NCBI RefSeq assembly: GCF_900277125.1
Contig: NZ_OPYN01000240.1
Span: 1-64,000 of the forward strand
Source of the DNA: Pseudomonas inefficax
GTDB taxonomy: Bacteria; Pseudomonadota; Gammaproteobacteria; Pseudomonadales; Pseudomonadaceae
Direction of reading: 5' to 3'
Length of the DNA: 64,000 nucleotides
Below, piece by piece: positions 1-9,955 of the stretch. The notes beneath the pieces were generated by a model. That model saw only the letters and a program-made list of their open reading frames with translations, did not search any database and was not told the origin of the DNA. Numbering within the stretch: position 1 is the stretch's first letter; each line of letters starts with the position of its first letter. Made by a program: the position numbers and the translations under genes.

Positions 1-258
1 GAAGCAGCCTACCGCCGCCTGAACGAGCAGGCCATGCGCATGCTGACCAAGGACGGCATCCTGGTCAGCGCATCGTGCTCGATGCACCTGCCCGAGGACG
101 ACCTGCATAACATCCTGCTGACCAGCGCCCGCCATCTGGACCGCAATATGCAACTGCTCGAGCGCGGCGGCCAGGGCCCGGACCATCCGGTTCACCCGGC
201 AATCGCCGAAACCCGCTACATCAAGAGCATCACCTGCCGGTTGTTGCCCAACAGCTGA
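1..258 (+). CDS. rlmI: 23S rRNA m5C methyltransferase RlmI, C-terminal part (5' end outside window)
   Basis: The reading frame is open from base 1, so only the last 85 residues are present. The segment GILVSASCSMHL fits the catalytic Ser-Cys motif of RlmI-type Rossmann methyltransferases. The tail, with DHPVHPAIAETRYIKS and a final CRL, matches the C-terminus of E. coli RlmI, which methylates C1962 of 23S rRNA using S-adenosylmethionine. The PUA and EEHEA-like N-terminal domains lie outside the window and cannot be checked. A REP pair and then ilvD follow on the same strand. The family is clear; the exact target base is taken from family knowledge. Confidence 0.8.
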   Translation, partial: EAAYRRLNEQAMRMLTKDGILVSASCSMHLPEDDLHNILLTSARHLDRNMQLLERGGQGPDHPVHPAIAETRYIKSITCRLLPNS

Positions 259-596
259 CAGACCAGGCAACTCTGACCCTGTGGGAGCGGGTTTACCCGC
301 GAATGCGATGGCGTGGCTACCGCCATCTTCGCGGGTGAACCCGCTCCCACAGAGTCCCCTCAGGCTTCAAAAGGGCCAACTATCCATATCTGCATTCCCT
401 CGCCGCGCCAGCGGTGTAGAATCGGCCTATTCATCGCCAGTCATCCCCGGCGGGTTTATGAGCTCTGGCCAAGCACGCGGCGATCCCGCGCGGTCTTCGG
501 CCCCATCCGTGCCAGTGGCAACCGGCCTGCGGCGCAAAGGACATAGAGAAGCTCACTCCCCTTTTAGTGACCTGATTAAGCCGCCAGGAGTGTTTC
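259..596. other. Intergenic gap rlmI-ilvD
   Basis: This 338-base gap holds a REP pair near 279-353. The remaining sequence upstream of ilvD shows no convincing gene. TAGAAT at about 416-421 could be a -10 element, but I see no matching -35. AGGAGTG just before 597 is the ilvD ribosome binding site. No leader peptide or attenuator that I can recognise is present. Confidence 0.5.
279..353. repeat. REP pair, GTGG type, outward arrangement
   Basis: CTGTGGGAGCGGGTTTACCC at the left and its inverse CGGGTGAACCCGCTCCCACAG at the right enclose a short interior with a GATGGCG/CGCCATC stem. It lies between rlmI and ilvD. Confidence 0.92.
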
Positions 597-2438
597 ATGC
601 CTGATTATCGTTCCAAGACTTCCACCCAAGGCCGCAACATGGCCGGCGCCCGTGCCCTGTGGCGCGCCACCGGGATGAAGGACGAAGACTTCAAGAAACC
701 GATCATCGCCATCGCCAACTCGTTCACCCAGTTCGTCCCGGGCCATGTGCACCTGAAGGACCTGGGCCAGCTGGTCGCCCGCGAAATCGAACGCGCCGGT
801 GGCGTGGCCAAGGAATTCAACACCATCGCGGTCGATGACGGCATCGCCATGGGCCACGACGGCATGCTCTATTCGCTGCCAAGCCGCGAGATCATCGCCG
901 ACGCCGTGGAGTACATGGTCAACGCCCACTGCGCCGACGCCATCGTGTGCATCTCCAACTGCGACAAGATCACCCCCGGTATGCTGATGGCCGCCCTGCG
1001 CCTGAACATCCCGGTAATTTTCGTGTCCGGCGGCCCGATGGAAGCCGGCAAGACCAAGCTGGCCAGCCACGGCCTGGACTTGGTCGACGCCATGGTCATT
1101 GCCGCCGACTCCTCGGCTTCCGACGAAAAAGTCGCCGAATACGAGCGCAGCGCCTGCCCGACCTGCGGTTCGTGCTCCGGCATGTTCACCGCCAACTCGA
1201 TGAACTGCCTGACCGAAGCCCTGGGCCTCGCCCTGCCTGGCAACGGTTCGACCCTGGCCACCCACGCCGACCGCGAACAGCTGTTCCTCACCGCCGGCCG
1301 CACCATCGTCGAGCTGTGCAAGCGCTACTACGGCGAGAACGATGAGTCGGTACTGCCGCGCAACATCGCCAACTTCAAGGCGTTCGAGAACGCCATGATG
1401 CTCGACATCGCCATGGGTGGCTCGACCAACACCATCCTGCACCTGCTGGCTGCAGCCCAGGAAGCCGAGGTAGCGTTCGATCTGCGCGACATCGACCGCC
1501 TGTCGCGCAAGGTGCCGCAGCTGTGCAAGGTTGCGCCGAACATCCAGAAGTATCATATGGAAGACGTGCACCGTGCCGGCGGCATCTTCAGCATCCTCGG
1601 CTCGCTGGCCCGTGGCGGCCTGCTGCACACCGACCTGCCGACCGTGCACACCCGCAGCATGGAAGAAGCCATCGCCAAGTGGGACATCACCCAGACCGAT
1701 GACGAAGCCGTGCATACCTTCTTCAAGGCCGGCCCTGCCGGCATCCCGACCCAGACCGCGTTCAGCCAGTCGACCCGCTGGCCGAGCCTGGACCTGGACC
1801 GTGCCGAAGGCTGCATCCGCAGTGTCGAGCACGCCTATTCGCAGGAAGGCGGCCTGGCCGTGCTGTACGGCAACATCGCCCTGGACGGCTGCGTGGTGAA
1901 AACCGCCGGCGTCGACGAGTCGATCCACGTATTCGAAGGCACCGCGAAGATCTTCGAAAGCCAGGACAGCGCCGTACGCGGCATCCTCGCTGACGAAGTG
2001 AAGGCTGGCGACATCGTGATCATCCGCTACGAAGGCCCGAAAGGTGGCCCGGGCATGCAGGAAATGCTGTACCCGACCTCGTACCTGAAGTCCAAGGGCC
2101 TGGGCAAGGCTTGCGCCCTGCTCACCGACGGCCGCTTCTCGGGCGGCACCTCGGGCCTGTCGATCGGCCACGCCTCGCCGGAAGCCGCCGCTGGCGGCGC
2201 CATCGGCCTGGTGCGTGACGGCGACAAGGTGCTGATCGACATCCCGAACCGTTCGATCAACCTGCAGGTCAGTGACGAAGAGCTGGCCGAGCGCCGAGTG
2301 GAGCAGGACAAGAAGGGCTGGAAACCGGCTGAAGTACGCCCACGCAAGGTGACCACCGCGTTGAAGGCCTATGCCCTGCTGGCGACCAGTGCCGACAAGG
2401 GTGCTGTGCGTAACAAGGCGATGCTCGAAGGGCTGTGA
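597..2438 (+). CDS. ilvD: Dihydroxy-acid dehydratase
   Basis: The 613-residue protein dehydrates 2,3-dihydroxy-isovalerate and 2,3-dihydroxy-3-methylvalerate to the 2-keto acids that precede valine and isoleucine. Cytoplasmic Fe-S/Mg enzyme. Cysteine ligands are visible at Cys122 ([12 protein letters not shown]) and in the run [15 protein letters not shown] at about residues 187-201, the two hallmark motifs of the IlvD/Edd family. Length and the start [10 protein letters not shown] match the long E. coli-type enzyme. AGGAGTG stands about 6 bases before the ATG. A strong rho-independent terminator follows, so it is probably transcribed alone or with an upstream promoter in the 259-596 gap. Confidence 0.97.
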   Translation: MPDYRSKTSTQGRNMAGARALWRATGMKDEDFKKPIIAIANSFTQFVPGHVHLKDLGQLVAREIERAGGVAKEFNTIAVDDGIAMGHDGMLYSLPSREIIADAVEYMVNAHCADAIVCISNCDKITPGMLMAALRLNIPVIFVSGGPMEAGKTKLASHGLDLVDAMVIAADSSASDEKVAEYERSACPTCGSCSGMFTANSMNCLTEALGLALPGNGSTLATHADREQLFLTAGRTIVELCKRYYGENDESVLPRNIANFKAFENAMMLDIAMGGSTNTILHLLAAAQEAEVAFDLRDIDRLSRKVPQLCKVAPNIQKYHMEDVHRAGGIFSILGSLARGGLLHTDLPTVHTRSMEEAIAKWDITQTDDEAVHTFFKAGPAGIPTQTAFSQSTRWPSLDLDRAEGCIRSVEHAYSQEGGLAVLYGNIALDGCVVKTAGVDESIHVFEGTAKIFESQDSAVRGILADEVKAGDIVIIRYEGPKGGPGMQEMLYPTSYLKSKGLGKACALLTDGRFSGGTSGLSIGHASPEAAAGGAIGLVRDGDKVLIDIPNRSINLQVSDEELAERRVEQDKKGWKPAEVRPRKVTTALKAYALLATSADKGAVRNKAMLEGL

Positions 2439-2461
2439 GGCTCTGACGGTGTGAAAGAAGA

Positions 2462-2488
2462 ACCGGCGCCCTGAGCGCCGGTTTTTTT
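2462..2488 (+). terminator. Rho-independent terminator of ilvD
   Basis: A perfect 8-bp stem ACCGGCGC/GCGCCGGT with a 5-base loop is followed by a run of seven T. It begins 23 bases after the ilvD stop codon. Confidence 0.9.
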
Positions 2489-2499
2489 ATGTCTGTACC

Positions 2500-2600
2500 G
2501 GCCTCTTCGCGGGCACGCCCGCTCCCACGGGTACGGTGCCTGGCTCAAAGGCTGTGAGGTCTCTGTGGGAGCGGGCGTGCCCGCGAAGAGGCCAGCACAG
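2500..2600. repeat. REP pair, GTGG type, inward arrangement
   Basis: Two inverted copies with the half-palindrome GCGGGC(A/G)(C/T)GCCCGC are arranged with CCCAC(A)GG facing inward. It lies between the convergent ilvD and pchP genes. Confidence 0.92.
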
Positions 2601-2612
2601 GCACCACATGGC

Positions 2613-3668
2613 TTACTGAATCTGCTCCGGCGTCACGATCACCCAGTTCTTGTCCGCCGTCACCGGCAACCCTTCCTTGGCCTGCGCCGCGGCATTCCTG
2701 GCAATCATCCCGTTCATCTGGTCCATGTACTTGGCCTTGCGGTTTATCCACAGGTGGATGCCGCCCTTGCTCACATCGACACCATGGAATTGCATGTAGC
2801 CATCGCTGGTCGGCGTATCGCCCCCCACCAGCACCGGCTTCTTCCACTCATCGATGTAGGTCAGGATCGCCGCCTGCTTTCCCGCCATCCAGGTGGCCGG
2901 GGTCCACAGGTACGGGGTCAGCTCCAGCCCCACGTTAGCCTTGGCATCATACTGCCCGGCGCTGATCTGCTTGCGCGCGGTGGTCAACTGGCCGCTGGCG
3001 CGGTCCTTCAGCAACAGGCTGACGCCAATCACGTTCTGCGGCTTCACGTTGTAGCCGTACTTGGGGTCCGACGCGACCATGCGCACCAGCTCCTCGGAAG
3101 CGGCGGAAATCACGTATACCTCGATACCGTTCTCCATCAGCTTGTTGTACAGCTCGGCCTGGCCCTTGAAGACCTTGGGCGGCTGTACCTCGATGGCCTT
3201 GACCTGGTCCCCTTCGTAATAGGTGGCAGGGATCGGCTTGCCGGAGGCCATCAGCTCATCCACCTGCACTTTCAGCTCCTGCAGGGTAAAGCCGGAGAAT
3301 ATCTGGGCCACCCACGGGTAGCAGACCATGTCATCGACTTCGCACAGCCGGTAGTAGTAGCTGAACAGGCTTTCCTTATGCTCGGCGGTGTCCTTGAACG
3401 GCATCAGCTTCAACGAGGGGTCGAGCTTGTCGCGGCTCAGCAGGCCTTTGTTTTCCATGAACGGCAGCAAGGCCTCTTCAAGGTCGTAGCGGTAGCTGGT
3501 GTTGTCCATGTCGAACACCGCGTAGTTACCCTTGTTGGCATTGGCGGCAATCATGCTGTCGAGCTGCCTGGCTGCCTCGGCGGGCCAGTGTTTGAGCTCG
3601 GTGGCGAAGGTTTCGATACTGAACAACAGGGACAGGCTGATGGCGACGGCTTTCGGAGCGAATTTCAT
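2613..3668 (-). CDS. pchP: Phosphorylcholine phosphatase, periplasmic HAD enzyme
   Basis: The 351-residue protein starts with a signal peptide (about residues 1-22, ending near FAT). It carries the HAD nucleophile motif [11 protein letters not shown], with Asp53 and Asp55. A second motif [11 protein letters not shown] follows near the middle, and the metal-binding motif GGDTPTSDG sits near the C-terminus. This arrangement fits Pseudomonas PchP, which releases phosphate from phosphorylcholine in the periplasm during choline use. It is convergent with ilvD and divergent from tcyP. Other phosphomonoester substrates are possible, but the overall sequence resembles PchP throughout. Confidence 0.88.
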   Translation of the reverse strand: MKFAPKAVAISLSLLFSIETFATELKHWPAEAARQLDSMIAANANKGNYAVFDMDNTSYRYDLEEALLPFMENKGLLSRDKLDPSLKLMPFKDTAEHKESLFSYYYRLCEVDDMVCYPWVAQIFSGFTLQELKVQVDELMASGKPIPATYYEGDQVKAIEVQPPKVFKGQAELYNKLMENGIEVYVISAASEELVRMVASDPKYGYNVKPQNVIGVSLLLKDRASGQLTTARKQISAGQYDAKANVGLELTPYLWTPATWMAGKQAAILTYIDEWKKPVLVGGDTPTSDGYMQFHGVDVSKGGIHLWINRKAKYMDQMNGMIARNAAAQAKEGLPVTADKNWVIVTPEQIQ

Positions 3669-3785
3669 GCATGAATCTCCTGAAATGACCCGGAAACGCT
3701 AGTGCAACAATCCCCTTCGACAGGCCACGATAACGACCCTCATGCAACTGCAAACGCCTTGTTCATTGCAATCCGCGACACGCCG

Positions 3786-3792
3786 TTATTCC
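3786..3792 (+). promoter_or_regulatory. TTATTCC motif in pchP-tcyP divergent region
   Basis: The 244-base divergent gap is AT-rich compared with its surroundings. TTATTCC occurs here and recurs upstream of the MetQ-like gene and, inverted, upstream of the RBBP9-type hydrolase at 46710-46716. A CysB-type sulfur-control site is an inference only. Confidence 0.3.
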
Positions 3793-3912
3793 ATAAACGA
3801 CTATGCACATTCTATTTAGATATAAATTCGTTTGTTTTCAGGCTGTTAGCATTTCCATTCGCAATCGCTCACAGAGGCGATGCCTCTTCTGCTTTTTTCC
3901 GCTGGAGCTTCA

Positions 3913-5304
3913 ATGAATCTGCCGCTGTCCCTTAATCTGCTGGCGTTCCTGGCCCTGCTGCTGGGCCTGGCACAAACCCGCCGCACCGACTGGAGCCTGG
4001 CCAAGAAGGTATTGCTGGGCCTGGTGCTGGGCGTGGTGTTCGGCCTGGTCCTGCATACCATCTATGGCGCTGGCCACCCTGTGCTCAAGGCCACCATCAC
4101 CTGGCTCGACCTGGTCGGCAACGGCTATGTCGGCCTGTTGCAGATGATCGTCATGCCGCTGATCTTCGCCTCGATCCTGAGTGCCGTGGCGCGCCTGCAC
4201 AACGCCTCGTCGCTGGGCCGCATCAGCGTGCTGAGCATCGGCACCCTGCTGCTGACCACTGCCATCGCTGCGTTGATCGGCATCGTCCTGACCAATCTGT
4301 TCGGCCTCAGCGCCGAAGGCCTGGTGGCCGGCGCGCAGGAAAGCGCGCGCATGCAGGTTATCCACAGCGACTACGCTGGCAAGGTTGCCGACCTCAACAT
4401 CCCGCAACTGCTGCTGTCGTTCATCCCCAGCAACCCGGTAGGTGACCTGGCACGGGCCAAGCCGACCTCGATCATCAGCGTGGTGATCTTTGCTGTGTTC
4501 CTCGGCCTGGCTGCGCTGCAGCTGATCAAGGACGATGCCGAGAAAGGCGAACGCGCGCTGATGGCCATCGACACCCTGCAGGCCTGGGTGATGCGCCTGG
4601 TGCGGGTGGTGATGAAGCTGACCCCGTATGGCGTTCTGGCGCTGATGACCAAGGTGGTGGCCAGCTCGAACATGGAAGACATCCTCAAGCTGGGCAGTTT
4701 CGTGGTGGTGTCCTATTTGGGCCTGGCGCTGATGTTCGTGGTGCACGGCGTTATCCTCGCCGCCACCGGCGTGAGCCCGCTGCGCTTCTTCCGCAAGGTG
4801 TGGCCTGTGCTGACCTTCGCCTTCACCAGCCGCTCCAGCGCCGCAAGCATTCCGCTGAACATCGAAGCGCAAACCCGCCGCCTGGGCGTACCGCAGTCGA
4901 TTGCCAGCTTCAGTGCATCGTTCGGGACCACCATTGGCCAGAATGGCTGCGCCGGCCTCTATCCCGCCATGCTGGCAGTGATGGTGGCGCCGGCGGTGGG
5001 CATCGATACCTTCGACCCGCTGTGGATCGCCACCCTGGTGGCCATCGTCACACTGAGTTCGGCAGGTGTTGCCGGTGTGGGTGGCGGTGCTACTTTCGCC
5101 GCGCTGATCGTGCTGCCGGCCATGGGCTTGCCGGTGGAACTGGTGGCGTTGCTGATTTCGGTAGAGCCGCTGATCGACATGGGCCGCACAGCGTTGAACG
5201 TGAACGGTTCGATGACTGCAGGGGTAGTGACCAGCCAACTGCTGAAAGAGACCGACAAGGATGTGCTGGCTGGCGATGAACATGCCGAGCTGAGCCATAC
5301 CTGA
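3913..5304 (+). CDS. tcyP: L-cystine:cation symporter (DAACS family)
   Basis: The 463-residue multi-span inner-membrane protein belongs to the dicarboxylate/amino acid:cation symporter family. The C-terminal half carries the hairpin motif [16 protein letters not shown] followed by [11 protein letters not shown], and the late transmembrane signature [19 protein letters not shown]. The length equals that of TcyP/YdjN cystine transporters. An in-frame ATG lies 33 bases upstream (3880), but the ATG at 3913 is preceded by GGAGCTT and starts the family-typical N-terminus [12 protein letters not shown]. Cystine as substrate is inferred from family resemblance. The AT-rich upstream region fits a gene induced by sulfur limitation. 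Confidence 0.88.
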   Translation: MNLPLSLNLLAFLALLLGLAQTRRTDWSLAKKVLLGLVLGVVFGLVLHTIYGAGHPVLKATITWLDLVGNGYVGLLQMIVMPLIFASILSAVARLHNASSLGRISVLSIGTLLLTTAIAALIGIVLTNLFGLSAEGLVAGAQESARMQVIHSDYAGKVADLNIPQLLLSFIPSNPVGDLARAKPTSIISVVIFAVFLGLAALQLIKDDAEKGERALMAIDTLQAWVMRLVRVVMKLTPYGVLALMTKVVASSNMEDILKLGSFVVVSYLGLALMFVVHGVILAATGVSPLRFFRKVWPVLTFAFTSRSSAASIPLNIEAQTRRLGVPQSIASFSASFGTTIGQNGCAGLYPAMLAVMVAPAVGIDTFDPLWIATLVAIVTLSSAGVAGVGGGATFAALIVLPAMGLPVELVALLISVEPLIDMGRTALNVNGSMTAGVVTSQLLKETDKDVLAGDEHAELSHT

Positions 5305-5318
5305 CGGATTGCCGAGCC

Positions 5319-5408
5319 ACTGTGGGAGCGGCTTTAGCCGCGAACACCGGCGAAGCCGGTGCCATGCACCGCGTTGGATTCTTCGCGGGTGAACCCGCTC
5401 CCACAGGG
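5319..5408. repeat. REP pair, GTGG type, outward composite
   Basis: Outward-facing inverted copies enclose an interior with a perfect stem CACCGGC/GCCGGTG (5345-5361). The interior is homologous to those at 44047 and 46759, in reverse orientation. Convergent tcyP and folA flank it. Confidence 0.9.
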
Positions 5409-5439
5409 ACCGCGCAGGCCTTGACCTCACGTGGTCCCT

Positions 5440-5477
5440 GAGCGGCCTTGTGTCGCGATGGGCTGCAAAGCAGCCCC
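5440..5477. repeat. Single REP, GTAG type
   Basis: GAGCGGCCTTGTGTCGCGAT followed by GGGCTGC-AAA-GCAGCCC is one unpaired copy of the second REP family, next to a GTGG-type pair. Confidence 0.75.
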
Positions 5478-5483
5478 AAAATC

Positions 5484-5999
5484 TCAAACCCTGTCCCAAA
5501 CCTCAAAATGGTACGCAGGCTTGTCTTCCTCAGCCTGCGCCTCGCTCGACACCAGCTTCCACTGCCCCCGATCAAACTCCGGGAACCACGCATCCCCTTC
5601 CGGCGACAACTCGACCCGCGTCAGGTACATCCGGCTGACCAACCCCTTCTCCAGCGCCTGTGCATACAGCTGCGCCCCGCCAATCAGCATCAGCTCATCG
5701 ACATCCTTCTCTCGCGCCCACTGGTCGGCCCGCAGCAACGCCTCTTCCAGCGATGCAAACACCTCGGCCCCCGCCAGTTCCAACCCCGCCTGGCGGCTGA
5801 CGACGATATTCAATCGCCCCGGCAATGGCCTGCCCAGCGAGTCCCAGGTCTTGCGCCCCATGATGATCGGCTTGCCCAGGGTAGTGGCCTTGAAGTACTT
5901 GAAGTCCCCCGGCAGATGCCAGGGCATGGAGTTGTCGATGCCGATCACGCGGTTCTCGGCGTGAGCCGCGATCAGGCTGAGGGGGAGTGATGTATTCAT
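5484..5999 (-). CDS. folA: Dihydrofolate reductase
   Basis: The 171-residue cytoplasmic enzyme reduces dihydrofolate to tetrahydrofolate with NADPH. The active-site segment MPWHLPGDFKYFK places the catalytic acid at Asp32, equivalent to E. coli Asp27. The NADPH-binding segment IIMGRKTWDSLG and the later GGAQLYAQAL are both present. It is transcribed away from the DUF2868 gene, with 54 bases between the start codons. It supplies the cofactor cycle that thyA (16.7 kb) drives, but the two genes are not linked in an operon. Confidence 0.97.
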   Translation of the reverse strand: MNTSLPLSLIAAHAENRVIGIDNSMPWHLPGDFKYFKATTLGKPIIMGRKTWDSLGRPLPGRLNIVVSRQAGLELAGAEVFASLEEALLRADQWAREKDVDELMLIGGAQLYAQALEKGLVSRMYLTRVELSPEGDAWFPEFDRGQWKLVSSEAQAEEDKPAYHFEVWDRV

Positions 6000-6053
6000 G
6001 CCAGCGAGGATAGCACCGGGCGTGTGGGTTATGCTTCTGCCCTGACCTGTGCA

Positions 6054-7445
6054 ATGGAAGACCTTGTGACCGCACCGACTTCACTGGACAAGCGCTGGCT
6101 CACCGAAGCGATACGCCTGCGCGAGGAACATGCCGGCCCCCTGGAGGACCAGGAAGCCAACCGCCGTGCCCGCCAGGCAGGCGGTGACCTGGCGGCCCGC
6201 ATCGAAACCCGTGCCCTGTTCCTGGCCGAACGCGACGGCATCAGCACCGCCCTGCGCCACTGGAAACAGGGCGCACGCCTGGCGTTGCTGGCCTTGCTGG
6301 TGCTGGCCATGCTCAGCGGCGCAGGTTTGGCGCTGGCCGCCCTGGGCGACGGGCAGCGCCCGGTGAATGTGTTCTGGGCCCTGGGCAGCCTGCTCGGGCT
6401 GAACCTGCTGATGCTGCTGGGCTGGGCCATCGGCTTTGCCTTGAGCGGCGAGCATGGCGCGGGGCTGGGCCGCCTGTGGCTGTGGTTGAGCGAACGCTTT
6501 GCCCGTGACGCCAAGGCCGCGCACCTGGCACCGGCGCTGCTGGTGATGCTGCAACGCCAGCGCCTCAACCGCTGGCTGCTCGGCCTGCTGGTGCATGGCC
6601 TGTGGCTGCTGGCGATGATCACCGCGCTGGGCATGCTGCTGGCCTTGCTGGCGACCCGGCGCTATGGCTTTGTCTGGGAGACCACCCTGCTCGCCGCCGA
6701 CCCGTTCATCCACCTGACCCGGGCCTTGGGCGCGCTGCCCTCGTTGCTGGGCTTCACGGTACCCGACGAGGCCATGATCCGCGCCAGCGGCGACAGCCAG
6801 CCGGCCCTGGACCTGGCGCGCCAGGCCTGGGCCAGCTGGCTGCTTGGCGTAGTGCTGGTGTACGGCCTGCTGCCGCGCCTGCTGTTGGCCGGACTGTGCC
6901 TGTGGCGCTGGCGCCAAGGCCGCCAACGCCTGGCGCCGGACCTGAGCCTGCCCGGCTACGCGCAATTGCGTGAAGCGCTGATGCCGCGCAGCGAACGCAT
7001 CGGCGTCCAGGATGCCGCGCCCGATGCCTTGCCGCAGTTTGCCGCTGGCCAACTGGAAAGCGGCAGCAGTGGTGCCCTGCTGGTCGGCCTGGAGCTTGAC
7101 GACCAGCACCCCTGGCCGCCCGCCCTACCGAAAAACGTGACCAGTGCTGGCGTGCTCGACAGCCGCGAATCGCGCAACCGCCTGCTCGAACAGCTCAGCC
7201 GTTTTCCACCGGCACGCCTGGCCATCGCTTGCGACCCACGCCGCTCGCCAGACCGTGGCAGCCTGGCGCTGCTCGCCGAGCTGGCACGCAACGCCGGTGC
7301 CACCCGTATCTGGCTACTGCAGGCCGCACCGGGCGAGGCCCTGGACGCCCAGCGCCTGGGCGACTGGCACGAAGCCCTCGACCGCCTTGGCCTGACGCAT
7401 GCCGATACCTCGCCGCTGACCTGGCTGGAGCATGGCCATGACTGA
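6054..7445 (+). CDS. DUF2868 integral membrane protein, partner of the downstream GTPase
   Basis: The 463-residue protein has hydrophobic spans at about residues 70-95, 105-130, 180-215 and 255-290, between a charged N-terminal arm and a C-terminal soluble part with an Arg/Pro-rich start. Its overall plan matches the DUF2868 family. The ATG at 6054 gives MEDLVTAPTSL; a GTG at 6024 would add ten residues and has no better ribosome site. Its stop overlaps the start of the next gene, a DUF3482 GTPase, by up to 14 bases. This indicates translational coupling and probably a membrane complex. The biochemical role is unknown. Confidence 0.8.
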   Translation: MEDLVTAPTSLDKRWLTEAIRLREEHAGPLEDQEANRRARQAGGDLAARIETRALFLAERDGISTALRHWKQGARLALLALLVLAMLSGAGLALAALGDGQRPVNVFWALGSLLGLNLLMLLGWAIGFALSGEHGAGLGRLWLWLSERFARDAKAAHLAPALLVMLQRQRLNRWLLGLLVHGLWLLAMITALGMLLALLATRRYGFVWETTLLAADPFIHLTRALGALPSLLGFTVPDEAMIRASGDSQPALDLARQAWASWLLGVVLVYGLLPRLLLAGLCLWRWRQGRQRLAPDLSLPGYAQLREALMPRSERIGVQDAAPDALPQFAAGQLESGSSGALLVGLELDDQHPWPPALPKNVTSAGVLDSRESRNRLLEQLSRFPPARLAIACDPRRSPDRGSLALLAELARNAGATRIWLLQAAPGEALDAQRLGDWHEALDRLGLTHADTSPLTWLEHGHD

Positions 7446-8802
7446 GCCGCTGAAACTGGCCGTGGTCGGCCACACCAACGTCGGCAAGACCTCGCTGCTG
7501 CGCACCCTGACGCGCGATGTCGGCTTTGGCGAAGTCTCCCACCGCCCCAGCACCACCCGCCATGTGGAAGGTGCGCGGTTGTCAGTGGACGGCGAACCCT
7601 TGCTCGAGCTGTACGACACCCCGGGCCTGGAAGACGCCATCGCCCTGCTCGACTACCTCGAGCGCCTGGAGCGCCCGGGTGAGCGCCTGGATGGCCCTGC
7701 CCGCCTCGAACGCTTTCTGCAAGGCAGCGAGGCACGCCAGCGTTTCGAGCAGGAAGCCAAGGTGCTGCGCCAATTGCTGGCCAGCAATGCCGGCTTGTAT
7801 GTAATCGACGCCCGCGAACCGGTGCTGGCCAAATACCGCGACGAACTGGAAGTGCTGGCCAGCTGCGGCAAGCCGCTGCTACCGGTGCTCAATTTCGTCG
7901 CCAGCCATCAGCACCGCGAGCCGCAATGGCGTGAAGCCCTTGCCAGGCTTGGGCTTCACGCGTTGGTGCGGTTCGACAGCGTGGCCCCGCCAGAGGATGG
8001 CGAGCGCCGTTTGTACGAAAGCCTGGCCCTGCTGCTGGAAGACGCCCGACCGGCCCTGCAGCGGCTGATCGATGACCAGCAGGCACAGCGCCTGGCGCGC
8101 CGGCATAGCGGCAAGCGCCTGATTGCCGAGCTGCTGCTGGACTGCGCCGCCTGCCGGCGAAGCGTCGAGGCCGACCCGGCTGCCGAAGCCCGGGCCATCG
8201 AGGCATTGCGGCAGGAGGTGCGCCAGCGCGAACAGCGCTGCGTCGAGGCACTGCTAAAGCTGTATGCCTTCCGCCGTGAGGACGCCCATGCCAGCGACTT
8301 GCCGCTGCTGGATGGCCGTTGGGGCGATGACCTGTTCAATCCTGAAACCTTGAAGCTGCTGGGCGTGCGCCTGGGCAGTGGTGTGGCCGCCGGTGCTGCG
8401 GCGGGTGCCGGGGTGGACCTGCTGGTCGGCGGCCTGACACTAGGGGCTGCCGCCCTGGCCGGGGCGATTGCCGGCGGCGCGCTGCAGACGGCGCGCAACT
8501 ATGGTTCACGGTTGATGAGCAAGCTCAAGGGCAAGCGCGAGCTGACGGTGGACGATACGGTGTTGCGCTTGTTGGCCTTGCGTCAGCAGCAGTTGATGGT
8601 GGCGCTGGAAAACCGCGGGCATGCGGCGCAGGACAGCATTCGGCTGGGGGAACTGGATGAGAAGGCCTGGCGGGAGGGCAAATTGCCGGAGGCGCTGGGC
8701 AAGGCGCGGGCGCATCCGCAGTGGTCCACGCTGAATCCTGGGGCGAAGCTGAATCAGGCCGAGCGGCAGGAACAGCTGGAGGCGCTGGTTTCACAATTCT
8801 GA
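7432..8802 (+). CDS. DUF3482 GTP-binding protein (Era-like GTPase)
   Basis: The 456-residue protein opens with a P-loop GHTNVGKTS (about residues 13-21) and a G3 motif YDTPGLED near residue 62, both typical of small GTPases. The expected G4 motif NKxD reads NFVAS near residue 144, so the guanine-specificity motif is non-canonical. A DUF3482 region follows. Within it a glycine/alanine-rich stretch (about residues 318-350, GAAAGAGVDLLVGGLTLG) could insert in or bind to membrane. It overlaps the DUF2868 membrane protein gene, which suggests that the two act together. A second ATG at 7438 is an alternative start. Function is not established. Confidence 0.85.
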   Translation: MAMTEPLKLAVVGHTNVGKTSLLRTLTRDVGFGEVSHRPSTTRHVEGARLSVDGEPLLELYDTPGLEDAIALLDYLERLERPGERLDGPARLERFLQGSEARQRFEQEAKVLRQLLASNAGLYVIDAREPVLAKYRDELEVLASCGKPLLPVLNFVASHQHREPQWREALARLGLHALVRFDSVAPPEDGERRLYESLALLLEDARPALQRLIDDQQAQRLARRHSGKRLIAELLLDCAACRRSVEADPAAEARAIEALRQEVRQREQRCVEALLKLYAFRREDAHASDLPLLDGRWGDDLFNPETLKLLGVRLGSGVAAGAAAGAGVDLLVGGLTLGAAALAGAIAGGALQTARNYGSRLMSKLKGKRELTVDDTVLRLLALRQQQLMVALENRGHAAQDSIRLGELDEKAWREGKLPEALGKARAHPQWSTLNPGAKLNQAERQEQLEALVSQF

Positions 8803-8814
8803 GTGGGCAGGTCT

Positions 8815-8906
8815 GGCCTCGGGCATGCCCGCTCCCACAGGTATCTCACATTCCTTGGGATGTGCACTATTCCTGTGGGAGCGGGCGTGCCCGCGAAGGG
8901 GCCGGT
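8815..8906. repeat. REP pair, GTGG type, inward arrangement
   Basis: Inverted copies lie between the convergent DUF3482 GTPase and phosphonate-binding protein genes. Confidence 0.9.
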
Positions 8907-8911
8907 GCAGG

Positions 8912-9937
8912 TTACTGCTGGGCCACCTTCTCCGACTTGCCGTCATAGCGCTTGCGCCACTCGGTCAGGATCTGGTCACGGTTCTTCGACGCCCAGGCAA
9001 AGTCGTTCTTGATCAGGCGCTGTTCATAGTCCGCCGGCAGCTCGGTCTGCGGCTTGGCAATACCAGGGGCAGCCAGCACGGCAAAGTTCTCCTTGTACAG
9101 CTCCATGGCCGCCGGGCTTGCCGAGAAATCAGCCAGGCGCTTGGCCGCATCCGCTTTTGGCGAACCTTTGATCAGTGCAGTCGCCTCGATCTCCCAGCCC
9201 AGGCCTTCCTTCGGCAGCACGATATCCAGCGGCGCGCCCTGGCGCTTGAGCTGCACGGCCGGGTACTCGAACGAGATACCGATCGGGAACTCACCCGCTG
9301 CGGCAAGCTTGCACGGCTTGGAACCGGAATGAACGTACTGGCCGATGTTCTGGTGCAGCGCATCCATGTACGCCCAACCCTGCGGCTCGCCAAAAGTCTG
9401 CAACCAGGCACTGACATCGAGGAAGCCGGTGCCGGACGAGGCCGGGTTCGGCATGACGATCTTGCCCTTGTACTCAGGCTTGGTCAGGTCCTGCCAGCTC
9501 ACCGGCTTGCTCAGGCCCTGCTTCTCGGCCTCGATGGTATTGAAGCAGATGGTGGCGGCCCACACGTCCATACCGACCCAGGCTGGCGGGTTGGCAGCAT
9601 CGCGGTAGTTGGCGGCAATCTTGCCCAGGTCCTTCGGTGCATAGGCTTCGAGCATGCCGTTCTGGTCGAGGATGGCCAGGCTGGAAGCGGCCAGACCCCA
9701 CACCGCGTCGGCTTGCGGGCGGTCTTTCTCGGCCAGCAGCTTGGCAGTGATGATGCCGGTGGAATCACGGACCCACTTGATCTCGATGTCCGGGTTGGCC
9801 TTCTCGAAGGCCTGCTTGTAGCTCTTCAGCTGTTCGGCTTCCAGGGCGGTGTAGACCGTCAGCTGGGTACCAGCGGCCGAAGCCTGCAGGCTGAACACGG
9901 CGGAAACGGCAGCGGCAAGTGCAAGGTGCTTGTACAT
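8912..9937 (-). CDS. phnS2: Periplasmic binding protein of a putative 2-aminoethylphosphonate ABC importer
   Basis: The 341-residue protein has a signal peptide ending at about residue 22 (QASAAG). The mature part starts TQLTVYTALEAEQLKSY, the pattern of the iron(III)/phosphonate-type extracellular solute-binding family 1. The best fit is the putative aminoethylphosphonate branch, because it is followed in the operon by a fused permease and an ATPase and is near a LysR gene of the phosphonate type. Order of transcription is ATPase, permease, binding protein. Ferric iron or another small anion remains an alternative substrate. Confidence 0.72.
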   Translation of the reverse strand: MYKHLALAAAVSAVFSLQASAAGTQLTVYTALEAEQLKSYKQAFEKANPDIEIKWVRDSTGIITAKLLAEKDRPQADAVWGLAASSLAILDQNGMLEAYAPKDLGKIAANYRDAANPPAWVGMDVWAATICFNTIEAEKQGLSKPVSWQDLTKPEYKGKIVMPNPASSGTGFLDVSAWLQTFGEPQGWAYMDALHQNIGQYVHSGSKPCKLAAAGEFPIGISFEYPAVQLKRQGAPLDIVLPKEGLGWEIEATALIKGSPKADAAKRLADFSASPAAMELYKENFAVLAAPGIAKPQTELPADYEQRLIKNDFAWASKNRDQILTEWRKRYDGKSEKVAQQ

Positions 9938-9955
9938 GGGTAGGTTCCCTACAGG

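Noticed and set aside
576-2171. Long minus-strand open frame opposite ilvD
   Set aside because: It lies fully antisense to ilvD, a certain gene. GC-rich codon use leaves the opposite strand open, and the translation has no family features.
3910-5499. Long minus-strand open frame opposite tcyP
   Set aside because: It is antisense to a clear transporter gene, without ribosome site or recognisable domain.
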